Source of the DNA: Burhinus oedicnemus
Lineage: Eukaryota; Chordata; Aves; Charadriiformes; Burhinidae
NCBI GenBank assembly: GCA_008921705.1
Contig: VFFE01006841.1
Coordinates: 714,100 to 778,099, forward strand
Direction of reading: 5' to 3'
Length of the DNA: 64,000 nucleotides
Shown here: positions 24,742 to 38,500 of the stretch, in pieces
How positions within the stretch are numbered: position 1 is the stretch's first letter
Layout: each line of letters begins with the position of its first letter
Notes under the pieces: generated by a model
What the model saw: the letters and a program-made list of their open reading frames with translations, nothing else
What the model was told of the DNA's origin: nothing
Database searches by the model: none
Made by a program: the position numbers and the translations under genes

Positions 24742-26556
24742 AAAGTTAAGTTTTGCTGTAGGGAAACTGAAACAGACTGTTATGTTTTGCTTCTGCTCAA
24801 ATACTAAACCCCCAAGTAGTGTGTCAGAACCTCCATCTTTTGTATGTAAAAAGCTGCCCTGGCTCTGACATGTGTTATTCAAATGCATCATCTTCCTCAG
24901 CTAGAGGGTTCCTTGTCTTTATGCTGTGGTTGTCTAAAACTGTAGACAATGTTCACTTGCTCACGCAGTTCTGTAATTTTGCTGTTGAAATTACAGAGAA
25001 TGTTTATTACATGTTGCTGAATGACTCCACTTAAACAACTGAGAAGCTGAGAGAATGAAAACCAAGACAGGGTATCAAGTTAAGTCATACGAATCCGATA
25101 TACTTTAAAAAACATACAGCAGGGATTTGGGGCCTCAATCAAGCAGAGCAGCTGAAAGGAAAATGGTGACCATATGAACAGAAGTTCAGAAGCAAGCTAA
25201 ATCTGTTATTAGTCCTCCAAAATAGTCAACACCAGAAGCAAAAGCTTGGTAAAAACACCACAGATCAGTCCTGTCACCCAGGCACTCCTGCTGCAAGGTA
25301 ACAGCATCCAGTGGTATAGAGTAATGCAGCCGTTTAAACCAAAGAGAAACTAAGGTTAAGCTGTTCAGTTGCCTCTTGCCACCCACCAAAACATGGTGGA
25401 AAACATCACTCCTGAATTTAGAATGAAGAGAGACAAGAGCCATACTCTCGTTTCAGAAATACGCAGATTACGCAGGACATGGCAGAGTAAAGTCTTGGGT
25501 AAATACTACAGAGCCCTTGATGAAGCCTCCTATTTGTTTCTTAATAAACAAAATGGTGAAAACAACCTAGATTTAAATCAGAGCAAAATAGTTAACAGGC
25601 TTGGGAGAAGAGAACAGACAGTGATGGACTGATCTCCATCATTACACTGTTATTTAAGACAGTTACCTTAAATACACACAGGAGAAAGCACAAATGCATA
25701 GCCCCTACTGCTCTGGGCGGGGAAGGGAGCTAGCCCACAGAGAGAGCTGGAAGAGTTAGCCAACTTCAAGATGAACTAGGAACCCCCCAGAAACTCCTTT
25801 CTGGACACAAAGACTACAACAGAAACCCCAAACTTCCTAGAGGTACAAGAAGGGCAATTCTCCTCTTGCGGTTCAATCTCACATAGTCACTGCCAAGAGC
25901 ACCCAGCAGGCTGTACATCAGCTCTACCCAGCAGTGGGGCCACACTCCTCGAGAATTAAACTGGGAAGTACCCAGCTGTGCAGGGTGCAATAATGAGGGG
26001 GTGGTTTGTGCCAGCCGGGCTAACGGAGCTTGGAGCATAGCATCCAGCTTGCCTGCGCTTACAACCACAACCAGGCATTTATTGTTAAACTCAAGCCTGC
26101 TCACATCCCAGTCCCTAGGTCACAGCCACAAAGGTCACGTACTGCTAGATTAAGTTTCTATGCCTGTTTCTAAATAGAAGGGGGAGAAAATAAGCCAAAT
26201 CCACCACACACCCCCGCCGCAATGAGCAACCCCCGAAAAAAAAAAAAATATCCCACCAACAATGTAAGTAGGACAATACACAAGTGTGTCCTCAATTCAG
26301 ATTTGATGCACTTGTAGCATACCTAAAAGGCTGGCAGAGCCTCCCATTCTTCCAGTTTCAGCAGTGCTAAGAGGCCACCCCACATTTCAGCTGCACTGTT
26401 AATATAGCAACATACTGCTCCTTCTATGCTCATTATATGACAAATAACAAGATTGCTCTTGAAACATCGATGGGCAGGGGTAGTAGGAAGGAAGGGAAGA
26501 GTAATACAAAGTCTTCCATAACAGATCATCTTACGATACTCAGCTTAAAAAAAAGA

Positions 26557-26575
26557 GGGGGGGGGGGGGGGGGGG
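26557..26575. repeat. Poly(G) tract, 19 nt, with A/C-rich flank
   Basis: A run of 19 G follows an A tract and precedes about 60 bp built only of A and C-rich blocks (26577-26638). Length is uncertain in any assembly because homopolymers are error-prone. Confidence 0.9.
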
Positions 26576-27192
26576 AACCCAACAAACCAAAGAAAACCCA
26601 GCAAAACAAAAACAAAAAAACCCCAAACCAAAACACAGTACTTAAGAGGAAATTCCTAAAACTTCCCCCTCCTCTACCTTATCTGAAGAGGTAGAAATGA
26701 TACAGTCGAAAAGATCCATCAAGCTGTAAATTAACTATTGTCCTGTTCACCATTTTCCCAAATGTATGAAAAACTGTTTTATAATCAAAAACCTTCCAAC
26801 ACGCTTTTTTTTCCCCAAACCATTTAAATGTTCTTGCAGATAACAAGGAAAGAGAGAAATGAGAACAAAGCAGGACAGATTTTTCCTTTCAAAGAAATTC
26901 AGAATTGCGTAAACTACATTTAATGAGTTGTTTCTTTCTGTAGTAATTGTTAAGTAATTAACTAAAAATACAATTGTTTGTTATAAGATAAAAACTGGTG
27001 CCTTTCCAACACCCATTTTGGTAACTAAATAATAAGGGGGAAAAAAGATTCATAAGCAAGTTTAATAGATCATTTAATTTTGGTGGAAACGATAAAATAC
27101 TAATTAACGTAGTGAAGCAGTTCTAAAAAAAAAAATTAAATAAAGAGAGAAGTCAGAAGCAAGAGGGGGATAGTTTTAGAGATAGTTAGAAG

Positions 27193-27214
27193 TGATTTAT
27201 TTTAAAATAAATCA
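27193..27214. repeat. 22-bp perfect palindrome
   Basis: TGATTTATTTT is followed immediately by its exact reverse complement with no spacer. The sequence is A/T-rich and intronic. Confidence 0.85.
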
Positions 27215-29294
27215 GCTATGGGTTGATTATTTCCCAAACAGGAAATATTTCCTGAATTGGTGGCATACAATTTTAGACACAAAACAATAAAGGGAGCCTA
27301 CTTCAATTTAAACAGAATCAGTGAACCATATTACAGGGCTATTCATCTTTTACAGCCACAGCAGCCCAAGAAATACAACAGCAAGGCCATAAATGTGATT
27401 GCTTCAGGAAAGGCTGTACAGTGCACCGTAAAAACATTTTACAACAGCAGGAATTCCTGGGTGTCGCTCTCCCCATTTTTTGGTCCATCTGCTTTCAAAG
27501 GGGGCAGGGGGATGGGCGGAGATGTTGTTAAACGTCCCCTGGGACTGCACAGCAATCAATCATCATCTGATGAATGGCCACTAAAGTTAAACCCTGACCC
27601 CACTCCACAATTCCCACACCAGCGCTCCTCTCCTTACTGCTGACCAGTTTCCAGCATGCCCCCCCACCTTCCAGCCCTCACCAAAGTTTCCCAAATACCA
27701 AGCCCAGACAAAAGCAATGGAATGTAGTAGGCACCATGACAGAGGAAAATTCAGCAGAAACAGCAGTTGAGGAGGCTTACGCTTAACCTGTGTTTAAATA
27801 AACGTTCCTTCAGCAATACTCACAGTGCCCTTCTCCTCCCCGCTTGCAAACCCTTGATTTCTCTCATTTCAGAGCATATATGTGTGCAGTTGTCAATGAA
27901 GCATGTGGAATCTAACCATGTTGAAGCATTTGTTTCCTGTCATGACGTTTCAGTGTCTTGCAATGATTTTGTTTAAGCCTAGAGTGTTAAGAATTTATAC
28001 AAGGCAGAAACACATAAGGTCACATTATTTTAAAATACAAGTCTGATGCTCTAAAAGCTACCCTGTAATCTTAACCAACACTTTAAAAAGTCTACAGACA
28101 AAACAGTAGCCTATTGGTTTCTGCTTTTGGAAAAGTTTCGGTATGGCATTTGTGAGTTAACTTGGTTGAGTTTATGACCCAAAAAAAGAAAAAAATCATA
28201 TTTACCATAGTCAGTCTAAAGCTTTCCATTACTAAAGGTGTTTTATTATCTAGTTCCCCTGACAATAACTCAAACACCAGTGGCTTTGTTAGGTAGTGTG
28301 TAAAAGCTCTGATGACTATGAATTTAGTGTACACTAATTTTCCAATGAATTTTGGTCCTCCTCCCTCAGCACTGTGTTTTATTTGTTTTGGTTTCCCCTC
28401 CGCTTCCCCCCTAAACTGGAGAAAAAGCTGCTTCCCTGCATCGTGCATACAGCACCAGCCAGGACGACTGGTTCAGTTTGGTGCAGACAATTGTTCAAAG
28501 TTTAAGTGGAAAGAGGTAATAATTTTATTCTATGGGAAGCTGCTCCTTAGTTTCCACTTTAATAGCAATTTGTGACAATTAACTTGCTTCATACCACGAT
28601 CAGAGTTTTAGAAGCCTTAACTTCTGCACTGATATAACTCTTGAAATTTAAATACAAAATATAAAGACTAAAGATGTAAGCAAGCCATGTGATACACATT
28701 AGCAGTATACCTGAAACATTTTGCTTCCAGAGATACTTAAAAACTTCATGTTTCTGTGTACCAATTAATGATCAAATTACTCTTAGAATCTGTATTTTGA
28801 CTTAATGTTCCGATGTAGAAGAGAGTGGCTTAACACCAATTTTCCTCACTGCATCCAGTGGTAGTGGGAAATGGTACACCAACTCCAGAAGGTCTCCGCA
28901 AGTTAAAAGAGTTAATTCTCAAATTCAGGTTAATATTCTAATAATAAAATTTCGACAAGAATATGGGCACCTTGAAGCGTTACAGCCCATACTACATAGG
29001 GCATGCAGTATGCACAGAAAGTTGTTCCAAGTGGGATTAGTGAAACCAGTTTGCTATTTATTACCTTTGTTTGCCACTTGGATGAACAGAGATGGGTCTT
29101 GGTCCATTTGTAAGTTCATCAAGTGCAAGAGGATCATTCAACCTTTCTGTTAAATTCAGCTTGATTTCCTTACCCCACATGGAATAACAAAAGCCCAGCT
29201 AACAGATGGCTAAGACTCACAAGTCTGCTTGTAGGAAATAAAGTTGTAATTCCACATGCATTTTCTCTGGCACCAGTGTTAATACCCTTCCTTT

Positions 29295-29316
29295 ACCCCC
29301 CCACCCACCCACCCCC
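29295..29316. repeat. C-rich ACCC repeat
   Basis: A short run of CCCACCC-type units in intron 1; low complexity. Confidence 0.85.
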
Positions 29317-32300
29317 GGCTCCGATGCTCCAGTGGGTTCTGGTCCTTGCTCCAGTTTCTCAGCCACACAGGTATCTCTTGGCCCAGCACATGAGGGGGAA
29401 GGAAGCTGACTTATAACACCCCCAATCTAACCAGCACTGCTCCCAATATGAACCACACACAGTGCAAGGCTGTCATCTCACTCCACAATTAAACTGACAG
29501 CCACTCTAAGAGGAAGCCCTATAACTCCTGCCTTCCTCCTCTCCTCCCCCCTTCACCACTCCTCCAGTCTCAGTGGAGAGATTTGGGGATCTTTACAAAC
29601 AGCAGAAAATTAATTTTAGGAAACAGTTTATTCAATCAGCTGACCCTAGGATCAGAATAGCAGTATGGCCAGCACAAGGAGGGAAGAACCACCCACAACT
29701 AAGGACATAGAGCCATCTGACGACAACTATCTATTAAATATCAGCCGAGCTACAGTGCTAAGCCACATGGTTCAGTTCTGGTACTTTGCCAGCCTCACAG
29801 CTGGAAATCAGTGTAAATCATCTCATTGGTAGTATTCATCAAGTTCTATCTGGAAGAACAGTATCTAACCAGAGTTGAGTCTGAGAAGCTGAACAGGCTG
29901 TTAAACCAAAGAGACTACCATACTCTTAAAATTCCTGATGTTTACCTTCTTCAAACATGCTGTGATGTCACAAAGCCAGTAAAGACACCTGCATGTTTTA
30001 GAGGGGTGACTGACAACGTTGGGTCAGTCAAATCATCCAGGTTAAAAGCAAAGGTTTTTTGGAAGACACATGTAGTTCCGTTAACCAAGTTTAGAAAACC
30101 CAGTGTGCATTAACAGTCACCTGGGAGTGGAGCAGAGATCATTCAAGCTGTCTTTGCCAATGCAAACAGCACTTGCAAATTCAAAAGGACTTGGGTTAGA
30201 AGTGACAATCAAGATCCACTTCGCTCTGAAGGCCACATCATCACTGTAATGGTGCGACAACAGGCTGCAAACTGGGGCTAGGAGACAGGAAGTCACACCT
30301 TTGACAAAACTGGTTTAAGGATCTGCTGGCTCCAGCATACTATAAATCGCATCCTCCGTGTTTTTTGAGTTAAAACCTTATAAATAAAACTTACGTCTAA
30401 TGACTGTAGCTCCTGGTTACAGCCACTCAGCTGAAGCCCTGGAACTGCAGCATCCCAAGCATTTCATGCAGCAGCGCCCTGCCAGCTGCAGTACCCTCCT
30501 CTCATCCACTCTAAATACTGAGGGACCACTACACCACTCACCTGGAATTTGCCCAGCATCTGAAGGTTAACATCTCAGCTAGCTTTCTAAAAGCTCTTGG
30601 GTGCAAGGTAACTTGGCCAGCTGACCTGATGTACTACCTCAGAGATTCCTGTTATTGATGGACTGGAAAGAACAGCCTATATCCACCTTAACTCATCGCT
30701 CCAATTCTTCCTAAGTAGGAATAAGCAAGGCTTAATAGTCTTCTAACGTTAATACTGAGGTGGCACAGGTATAATTATCCCACAGCAGGCTATCATTTAA
30801 TTACTGCATAACAGCACATCTACATTCTGCAGTTTTCTTTTAAAGAAATTGTTTGGGTTAAGAAAAATCTGCATTTCTTTTAAAATAAAAGAGTCACAGC
30901 ATCTGCTTCAGGACTAAAGCAGGTAAAAGTAGCCAGTCTATGGAAAGATGCAATAGTATCAGTAGCTAGTAGATTACTTAGCCAGTGGTAAGTCAGCTCT
31001 TTTACAGATTTCAATAGGGGAGACCAGCCTGTGCTTCAACATGCAACTCATTAGCTGTTTAAATGCAGCTTCTGTGCCAAATCTACATGACACGAGTAGC
31101 AGCAGGGTGGTCTTGGCACAGGGGACAGTGGGAGGATCTAAATATTCAACAGCTCAAGCAAGCAAGCTAATAGCCTGCTGTGGAAGCAGACATTAGAGTG
31201 GGTCAGGACCCAGTTCTACTTTCAAACCCATCTGTCCACGTCACTGCTCTGAGTCCCTACAAATCCTTCACTGAGCCTCCCTAACTCCTTCAGCTCTCAA
31301 AAAAGCTAGAGTATCTTCTAGTTGTCAGCCAACGCTTGGACATCATTTCAGTGATGCTGTAAATCGTAACGGGTTGACAACTGCTTTGCTAGCATGCATA
31401 GCGTTTTGTTTCTTAGAGAACCAAACTTCAACATCTCTACAAACTCCTTACGCAACACATTTTCCCTTTTCCTGCACAGCTCAGTATTAGAGCTTTTGAA
31501 ATTTTTCCTTCTATGCACAGGAAGGGTTAGAATAGGAGTCGGGGTACACTCCAGGCTCTCGCATCCTGCTCTGTGACTAACATCAGCAAAGGCCTCACCT
31601 CTCAAAATCTATATTCCTCAACTCTGTGCTGTTCCCACACCACTGCGGAGAACACTACCTCCATTCAGGTCCTTGGCAACTGTTTACCTCCACATGGAAA
31701 GCTGACGGCAAACAACTAGCTAGAAAAAGTTTTTGTCTCTTAATATACTGGAAACAAACCTTATTCCTTCTGATTTGACGGGGGAAGGGAGTGGGGAGAG
31801 AAACAAACCCTGAAGTTCCCGGATTTCACTCAAGGGCCAGCTCATCCTCAGGCCAGAGACAAGCCAATTGTGAAACAACATCTTAAGCTGATGGGCTGCG
31901 TGTAGTTTGCAAGTGCAGTTTCCTGATCCCAGCACAAACAGGTCTTTTGTAGGATTGATTTTCTTATAGAGCTAGCCTGTAGTCAAGCCACCACACCACT
32001 ACTGAAGAACATTTACTTTGGTGCAACAGATTCCCATTAATATTTTTAGAGGGTTTCTCTGGGGGGTCAGAAAGCCTATCAGGCTTTAATTCTTCAGACA
32101 TCTTAAATTCATAATGCCCAATTGTTAAGGGCAAACTGCGTATGAGGAGAAAGAACACATTTATCCAGAGAAGCGGTGGCTTTACCTAATTTAATTCTGT
32201 GATACCCTCTACCTCTTTTTCTGTTTGTTTTGTTTGTTTCATGTGGGCTTTTTGAATTGGTGTTTTTTTGTGAGGGTCTTTTTCTTCTTTTGTTTTAAGC

Positions 32301-34002
32301 AGTACTAGAAATCTTGGTTTGGAAAAATATTCTTTAGAACCTTAGTTTACACTTATTCTTTCACATACTGTAACGCTTCAATTACATCATCTAGTACTTA
32401 TTTGTTACAAGAAAAGAGATTGAAAGTGCACATTTGAAGACTCCCACAGTTTAACCACCACATGAATTTAACCTGCAATTCAAACCACAGTGGCTAGAGA
32501 ACACTAGAAAACTAAGTACTGGAAAACAAAGCAGTTATGAATTCTAAGTCCACTTTGCAGCTTTATTGTCTAGTTGTTCCCCCTTGCTTGTGCGGCCTTA
32601 CTGCCAATAATAGGGGAACAGTAAAAGAACCCAGAGTCAAAATAACTAGTAGAGAACAGTGCTCAAAAGTAATAAATTCCAAATAAAGCCCTTTTTATAT
32701 GGAAGTACCATTAATATAAAACCAGAAGTATGAGGGAGCTCAACATCTTCAATTTCTATCTACAAATGCATACACTATTTGGGTGATGTTTGTCTCTGTA
32801 CCGATTATTCATTTAGAATCTTCTTAATAACATTACACAATCTCTACAGAACTAAAAAAGCATCTCCCCATACCTTTTTTAAAAAGGAGGATTTGTGTTA
32901 GGATGAAAGAAAAAATATATCAACTTTTAGTCTAACAAATCTCAAAGCCCTTTTAACAAAGAGGGTTGTTAACACATATTTAGCAAAATGAAGCAATTCA
33001 GATTTCTAACCACCACTAGTAGACTAATTCCGGTTTGTGTAATAGCCTGGTAGGCAAATCAGTACACATACTTGTACAAGACACTGTCCCTGTCACACCA
33101 CCACCACCACTTCCAATATTAGCTCTTCAACAGAGATTTACCTAGTATTATGCAAGCTAATATCACTACAGAGATAGCAATTACCAAAGGGATTAGGCTG
33201 CTTGAAATGACTCCTTGTAGCAAGACTTAGACTCTTGCACATAAAAAAAACCCCAACCCTCTATCAGTTCAAATTTATAAACAGAACCATAGTGATCCTA
33301 TGGCAGTTTAAACTACATGGAGTAAAAACAAAGAACAGCAATACAAATTTATGTGTTAGGGCATACGCTGATCACCTGGGATATTATAGGAAAGAATTCC
33401 TCCTTCCTCACACATTTTCTCAGTGGGAAACTGCCTGGTTGACACACCGTGTGAGGCAGACAGGGAGGGGGGAGAAAGTGTCATCTTTCTCTCCTGTCCT
33501 CCCACCACCACTCCAGCACTGGGCATTGGCTACTACGGCAGCCTGGATATCTGATGGCAGCAGCACAGTTCTGCTGTTCCTCCCACCTCTTCTCTCTTCA
33601 GAGGAAAGCTGTAACAAGAACAGCCATGGTACTGAACCCCCACAGCAGGAGCTGTTAATTTTTTTTTCCTTCTTTAATTGTGAAACAATCCATGCCTATT
33701 AAACAAGTCCAGTTACCACCAGTGCCATATGCACATCAAACTCAGGTCAAAGTGAATATGACCAACTATAGTCTTTTATTAGGAAATACAGGCAAGACGG
33801 TTGTCTGGGAAAACTGACATATAAACCCATTCCAAGTGTTTTATACTGCAATGTTTTTAGTTACTGCTTATGTGGAACAGGTTTTGTGGAAAGCACAAAG
33901 GCAGCACTGAATTGGCCCACTCTGTTTTTTTGCCTTCCCTGCTCCTCTTGCCTTAACTCTGTCCCAAACCCTATTTTTAAAACAACTATATACCCACATA
34001 CC

Positions 34003-34025
34003 AAGTCCTTATAGAATAAGGACTT
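34003..34025. repeat. 10-bp inverted repeat with 3-nt loop
   Basis: Arms AAGTCCTTAT and ATAAGGACTT flank the loop AGA. A small perfect hairpin in intron 1 with no known role. Confidence 0.8.
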
Positions 34026-35241
34026 TGAAGGAACTTCTGTTCACTGAAACCCAAAAATAGCTAACATGAATATTTGGAAGGTATCTTCAAAAACCATTCA
34101 AGCTCTCCCTCTATACCATCCTCCTCTCAAAACGCTCACACACTAAAAATATGCAAGTGTAAAAGTTTTACTAGCTTAAGTACACATGTTTCAGAGCAGG
34201 AAGAAAAAATACGACATGTTGAGGTTTCAGCTGGGATTCCTCATAAATGAGGAGTCTTAATTAACCAAAAACAAATTTGGATTGCATTGAGAGGAAAAAA
34301 AAAATTGGTTTGCTCCAGACCCAGGCAGAAGTTTCTAAAAGCGTATTATATCTATGCTGTATTAGGGTTCCTCAACTAACATCAAATTGTATCACTCATG
34401 TCAAAAATAATCATTGTCTGCTCCCAGCATAGGACTTGGCACACACACTGGAGGATCTTATTCAGAGAAACAATGTTGTCCTCGAGGATCAAAGCTTTGC
34501 TGCGTGTAGCAGAATGCCAGACTAAATTTGTCAGATTAATACGCTTGTTACAATTCCTCTTAATTTTAAGGAGGATTATACAACCATGTTTTGTGAAAGA
34601 CTCCTCATTAAAGTGTGATCCTATGGGTGCTAGTGCACTATTACTTCCAACTGAACTCTAGTATTTAATGTTTGGTTTGGAAGACCTAGCTGTCTTAACA
34701 GCCACAGGGCATTTCAATAATCATATAACAAACATTACTGCAGGTTACTCTTTAATCCCTTGCGAGTGAATGAGTAAGTTCTTGTCCATCTATCATATAA
34801 TGACACAGCTCTACAGTTAGTGCCAAAAAGATACTGTAAATCATAAAAGTATCTAAGAATAAGGAAATCTGTTTTGGGAATTCAGAACTGTTTACTCAGA
34901 ATAATTTTTTTTGCCTCCATCACCATAGAACAGTAAGAAACAACAGATAAACCTTTGTTTACACGCCGTTAACACAAAATTAGAGACATTTTTATTTCTA
35001 TCTGAAGATTTAAGACAAGTCCCGATGGACAATTTATGTATGTCTTCATATATCTCTGTTTGCCTCTCTAGCAACAGAACAGAACCAGGACCTCACAAGT
35101 ATTAGAACTCTAAATTAATCACTTACCTGCCCCACCCAATTTCGAAATTGGTGAAATACCAAGCAAATTTAAAGGCTATGTTCTCCCACTCTGACAAAGT
35201 GGTAGGGTTTTTTTATTTTTAGCCACCACCACCCCCCCTCC

Positions 35242-35303
35242 AAAAAAAAAAAAAAAAAAAAAAAAANNNNNNNNNNNNNNNNNNNNAAAAAAAAAAAAAA
35301 AAC
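35242..35303. repeat. Poly(A) tract interrupted by an assembly gap
   Basis: A tracts flank both sides of 20 N (35267-35286), and A/C low-complexity sequence continues to about 35352. The true tract length is unknown. Confidence 0.9.
35267..35286. other. Assembly gap (20 N)
   Basis: Exactly 20 N inside a poly(A) tract; a nominal gap size, so missing sequence could be of any length. Confidence 0.99.
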
Positions 35304-35698
35304 ACAAAAAAACCAAAAAAAACCAACAAAAACCCAAACAAACAAAAAAAAAATCCACCTTTCTGCCCTTCTGTCACAGATTTAAGTGCTGCAAAGTGCC
35401 CTACTATAACCTTTTGCTCAGGGAGAAGACTTAAGATTGCTTTCCTTTTGAATTTGGGAGAGGTGGGAAGAGATAAGCATTCCAGGGTGAATATTCAAAT
35501 TAAGTGAAAACTGAAGGAGAGCAGAATTAGGACTCCTTCAAACTGCAGGGTAGATTTGAGGTGCTTACAATCAGTAAGAAACACTAATAATTGCCCTTTG
35601 TCATTTTGCCATAGACCCCATTATTGAATAGCAGGGTCAGTTTTGGGCAAGTGAGGACAATCTTCCATCCCAGTCAAGGTTTAAGTTCTGGTTGATAA

Positions 35699-35758
35699 AC
35701 ACACACTATATTTAACCCATTCCATGGGGCTCCCATGGGTCAAGTATATAGTGTGTGT
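35699..35758. repeat. 60-nt hairpin-forming inverted repeat
   Basis: The left arm 35699-35720 (ACACACACTATAT then TTAACCCAT) pairs with the right arm 35735-35758. There is a perfect 13-bp basal stem, a 2-nt bulge, then eight further pairs interrupted by one mismatch, closing a 14-nt loop (35721-35734). It lies in TRIM71 intron 1. It resembles a short pre-miRNA hairpin in size, but the base is CA/TA-rich and may be of low-complexity origin. Confidence 0.6.
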
Positions 35759-37524
35759 ATTCATACTGCCACCATGTAAATTCTGTCATAGAGTATTATA
35801 ATTTTGGTCTAACCAATTTTACAGTGGCTTAGTGCCATCCTGTCATGGTTCAGTGATATGTTTCAAAGATATTTTTTTTTTTTCAGAATTTGAAAGCATT
35901 TTGAATTTTTAAAATGCTTAAATACTTCAAATCCTTCAGTGAAAGCACCAACCTTTTCAATAGCAGCATCAACTGTTCCACGTAACACTAGCTTTAGACT
36001 GCTTCTGTATTGTGCAGGCAAGTTAGCCTTAGCCTAAACTTTGACTGTAGCCTTGTTTGAGCTTTAAAGCAGGACAGATGTAAATATAGAGGGCTTGCTC
36101 AATCACCAGTGAAGGGAAGAAAAGCTATTCGGGCTGAACTAGAGGGGAAGAGTCAAATGTGACTTACTTCAAAGGAAGAAGGGATGACTAAGAAGGGTAA
36201 GTCTTTGCCCAATTCTTGAAAAGAAAAAATAGGCACTAGTCCTACTACAAAAAAGGCTATTTTACAATAAAAGCCTCACTGTCTTGTTATATATAATACA
36301 ATTCCAAGGAAGAGACTGTTCTTACGGTGAAAGCATGTGAAAGTGCACCGTGAACATCTACATTAGAAATACGCTATTTCTGACAAGCACGGGCAGGAGT
36401 TTGCAGTTTAGGTACACCCAGTCAGCAAAAGGCTGAGTTTACACAAGGTATGGTCTGTGTCCCATTCCCCCCACCCCAGGGGAGGAAGCAGGTAGACAAG
36501 GCAGAAGAAATGTTATTATCTCTGCACAATCAGCAGGAACATTTTACGAATGCTCTTGTGTATACACAAGACTCACATGTTAAGCCACGATCATTAATTT
36601 TTTATGTATTGCCAAACTAGCCCTAGATGTCCCCTTCGTGCTAAGAAGAAAGTTTGAGGGGGTCGTAGATTAGATTCATACTCTAAAAAAGAAAAATACT
36701 TTCTGCAACCCAGGTAGGAGAACAAAACATGTTTAACCAGATTTCCAAGCACAAGACAATTAACCTATTGAGTCAAGTCTGCTTGGTCAAAAGACTTTCA
36801 AGGAAGCTACCTGCCTGCCTCTAGAATATTCTTCTCTGTAGTGTTTTCTAGCACAGGCAACTCCCAAAGACAATATGCTGAATTAATAAAAGGAAGGCCA
36901 GGCTTTTGGATAGTGTTGTCACGCAGTTCTTTGAGCAACTGCATGCACAGCGCTGAGCACTCTGCTGTCATTCCAACTAGATTATTAGGTTAATTTATTC
37001 TGACAAATGGCTTATTGGGATGGTGTAATAGGTGTGCGATCAAAAGTGCAGAGAAGAACTAAAAAACCGTAAGTTGACACAATAAGGATTTCAGGAAAAG
37101 CTGCATCTCTACCTTTGTCCTCTACCAAAAGGTTAACTTGCTGCACCCTGCACACCGCCTTTGCTACCAAAGTAATGGAGCAGCTTTAAGAGCCACACAC
37201 AGGCAAGTACCTCTGGTAGCTTACTACCAAGACAGACCTACTGCATCAGGAACATCGCTTCCTGTAACTCTGCTTTCAAGTAATAACCAGACCCACTGAT
37301 TCACTTAAGATTTAATGAGATTACAGCTTGAGGTGATTTGACTGGAGACCATAAAAGTTTTAGGAGCCCATCTGCTCTGCAAAACTAACCTCTCACACAC
37401 CAGCCCGGGTACGAGCTGACCTCTGAGAGCAGCAGGGTAGTTCAGGCAGGAATCAAGATTGGTACTTGTGATGGGCAGACAGACCAGACAAAACAAGAGA
37501 TTTGCACTTTCAGGCAAAGAGGAG

Positions 37525-37592
37525 TTTCCATATGCACCAGTACTCAAGGGGAATCTTTCCATATGCACCAGTACTCAAGGGGAATCTTTCCA
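37525..37592. repeat. 31-bp tandem duplication (2.2 copies)
   Basis: Two identical 31-bp units, 37525-37555 and 37556-37586, each containing ATATGCACCAGTACTCAAGG, are followed by a 6-bp partial third unit. The perfect identity implies a recent duplication, or an assembly artefact. Confidence 0.9.
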
Positions 37593-38396
37593 AACAATCA
37601 GCAGTCTTTTCATTAAGAAAAGGCTGCCACCTTAGGGTGCTTTCACCCACCATTATCACATCATTAATAGCAAATTCAAACTGTACCGGCAATGACTGCA
37701 AAATTACCGGTATTACAAAAGCCTAACAATATTCACCTTGTATATACATCAAAACCCCATGACAAAGTCCTCTTGATCAAAATGTTGCAGTGCTTAAAAA
37801 AAAAAAAGGGAACTTCCTAATTACACTAAAAGCTAACTCACCCACGGCTTTTCATCTCACTTTACACCTCTATTCCCCCACAATGGCAAGCACACACATT
37901 TTCAAGAACCAACTGGTTATTTTTCCGATGTTTCCCAGTATCAGATCAAACACTGACTTTTCTTCCAATAAAAAAAAAAAATACTAATTTGGAAAGATTG
38001 AGGGCAGAGGGAGAAAGAGCTACTGTTTTTAGTCTGTTACTTTTTACAGGTCTGTAAAAGAGCAGCATTTCAGCAAGACTGCTGTTAAAATACGTTAAAA
38101 AGTCTAGATGTAAATGCTAGACAAATGTTCACATTTTTGTTATTCTAAACCTGACCTTGTTAGCTGTAGAAGAGTCAGTCTCACTGGACAGCTGTATTTT
38201 GTAGCATAAAAAAAAAAAAAGAGTGTAGGTGCTGTTATTTTTCCTTCCCCTTGTAGGCTGAGATGTTTTGTTGTTTTGTTCTCACTTCAGTAACAGGCCT
38301 CAATATGCAAGTTACATCTGGAAACAGACAAAAGCCAACTGCCCAGCAGTATTGGAAAATTAAAACATTGGGTCAGGCTCAAACGGACTAGGAAGC

Positions 38397-38500
38397 CAAA
38401 GGTCAAAGCAGCATTAAATCATTAGTTTCCCAGCTGCCACCAAGGCATGGAGTTGACCTTTGATTTTGTAAGAAGTGGTCCAAGCAATTTTCTGGTGGCA
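38397..38500. promoter_or_regulatory. Cluster of transcription-factor-like motifs, candidate enhancer
   Basis: CAAAGGTCAA (38397-38406) and its exact reverse complement TTGACCTTTG (38453-38462) contain nuclear-receptor half sites, and the second continues into a TCF/LEF-like CCTTTGAT. Between them are homeodomain-like ATTAAATCATTA and an E-box CAGCTG. Motif clustering alone is weak evidence. Confidence 0.3.

Noticed and set aside
33235..33702. 155-codon plus-strand open frame
   Set aside because: No domain, a composition that changes abruptly from A-rich to C/T-rich, and no splice or promoter context; consistent with chance.
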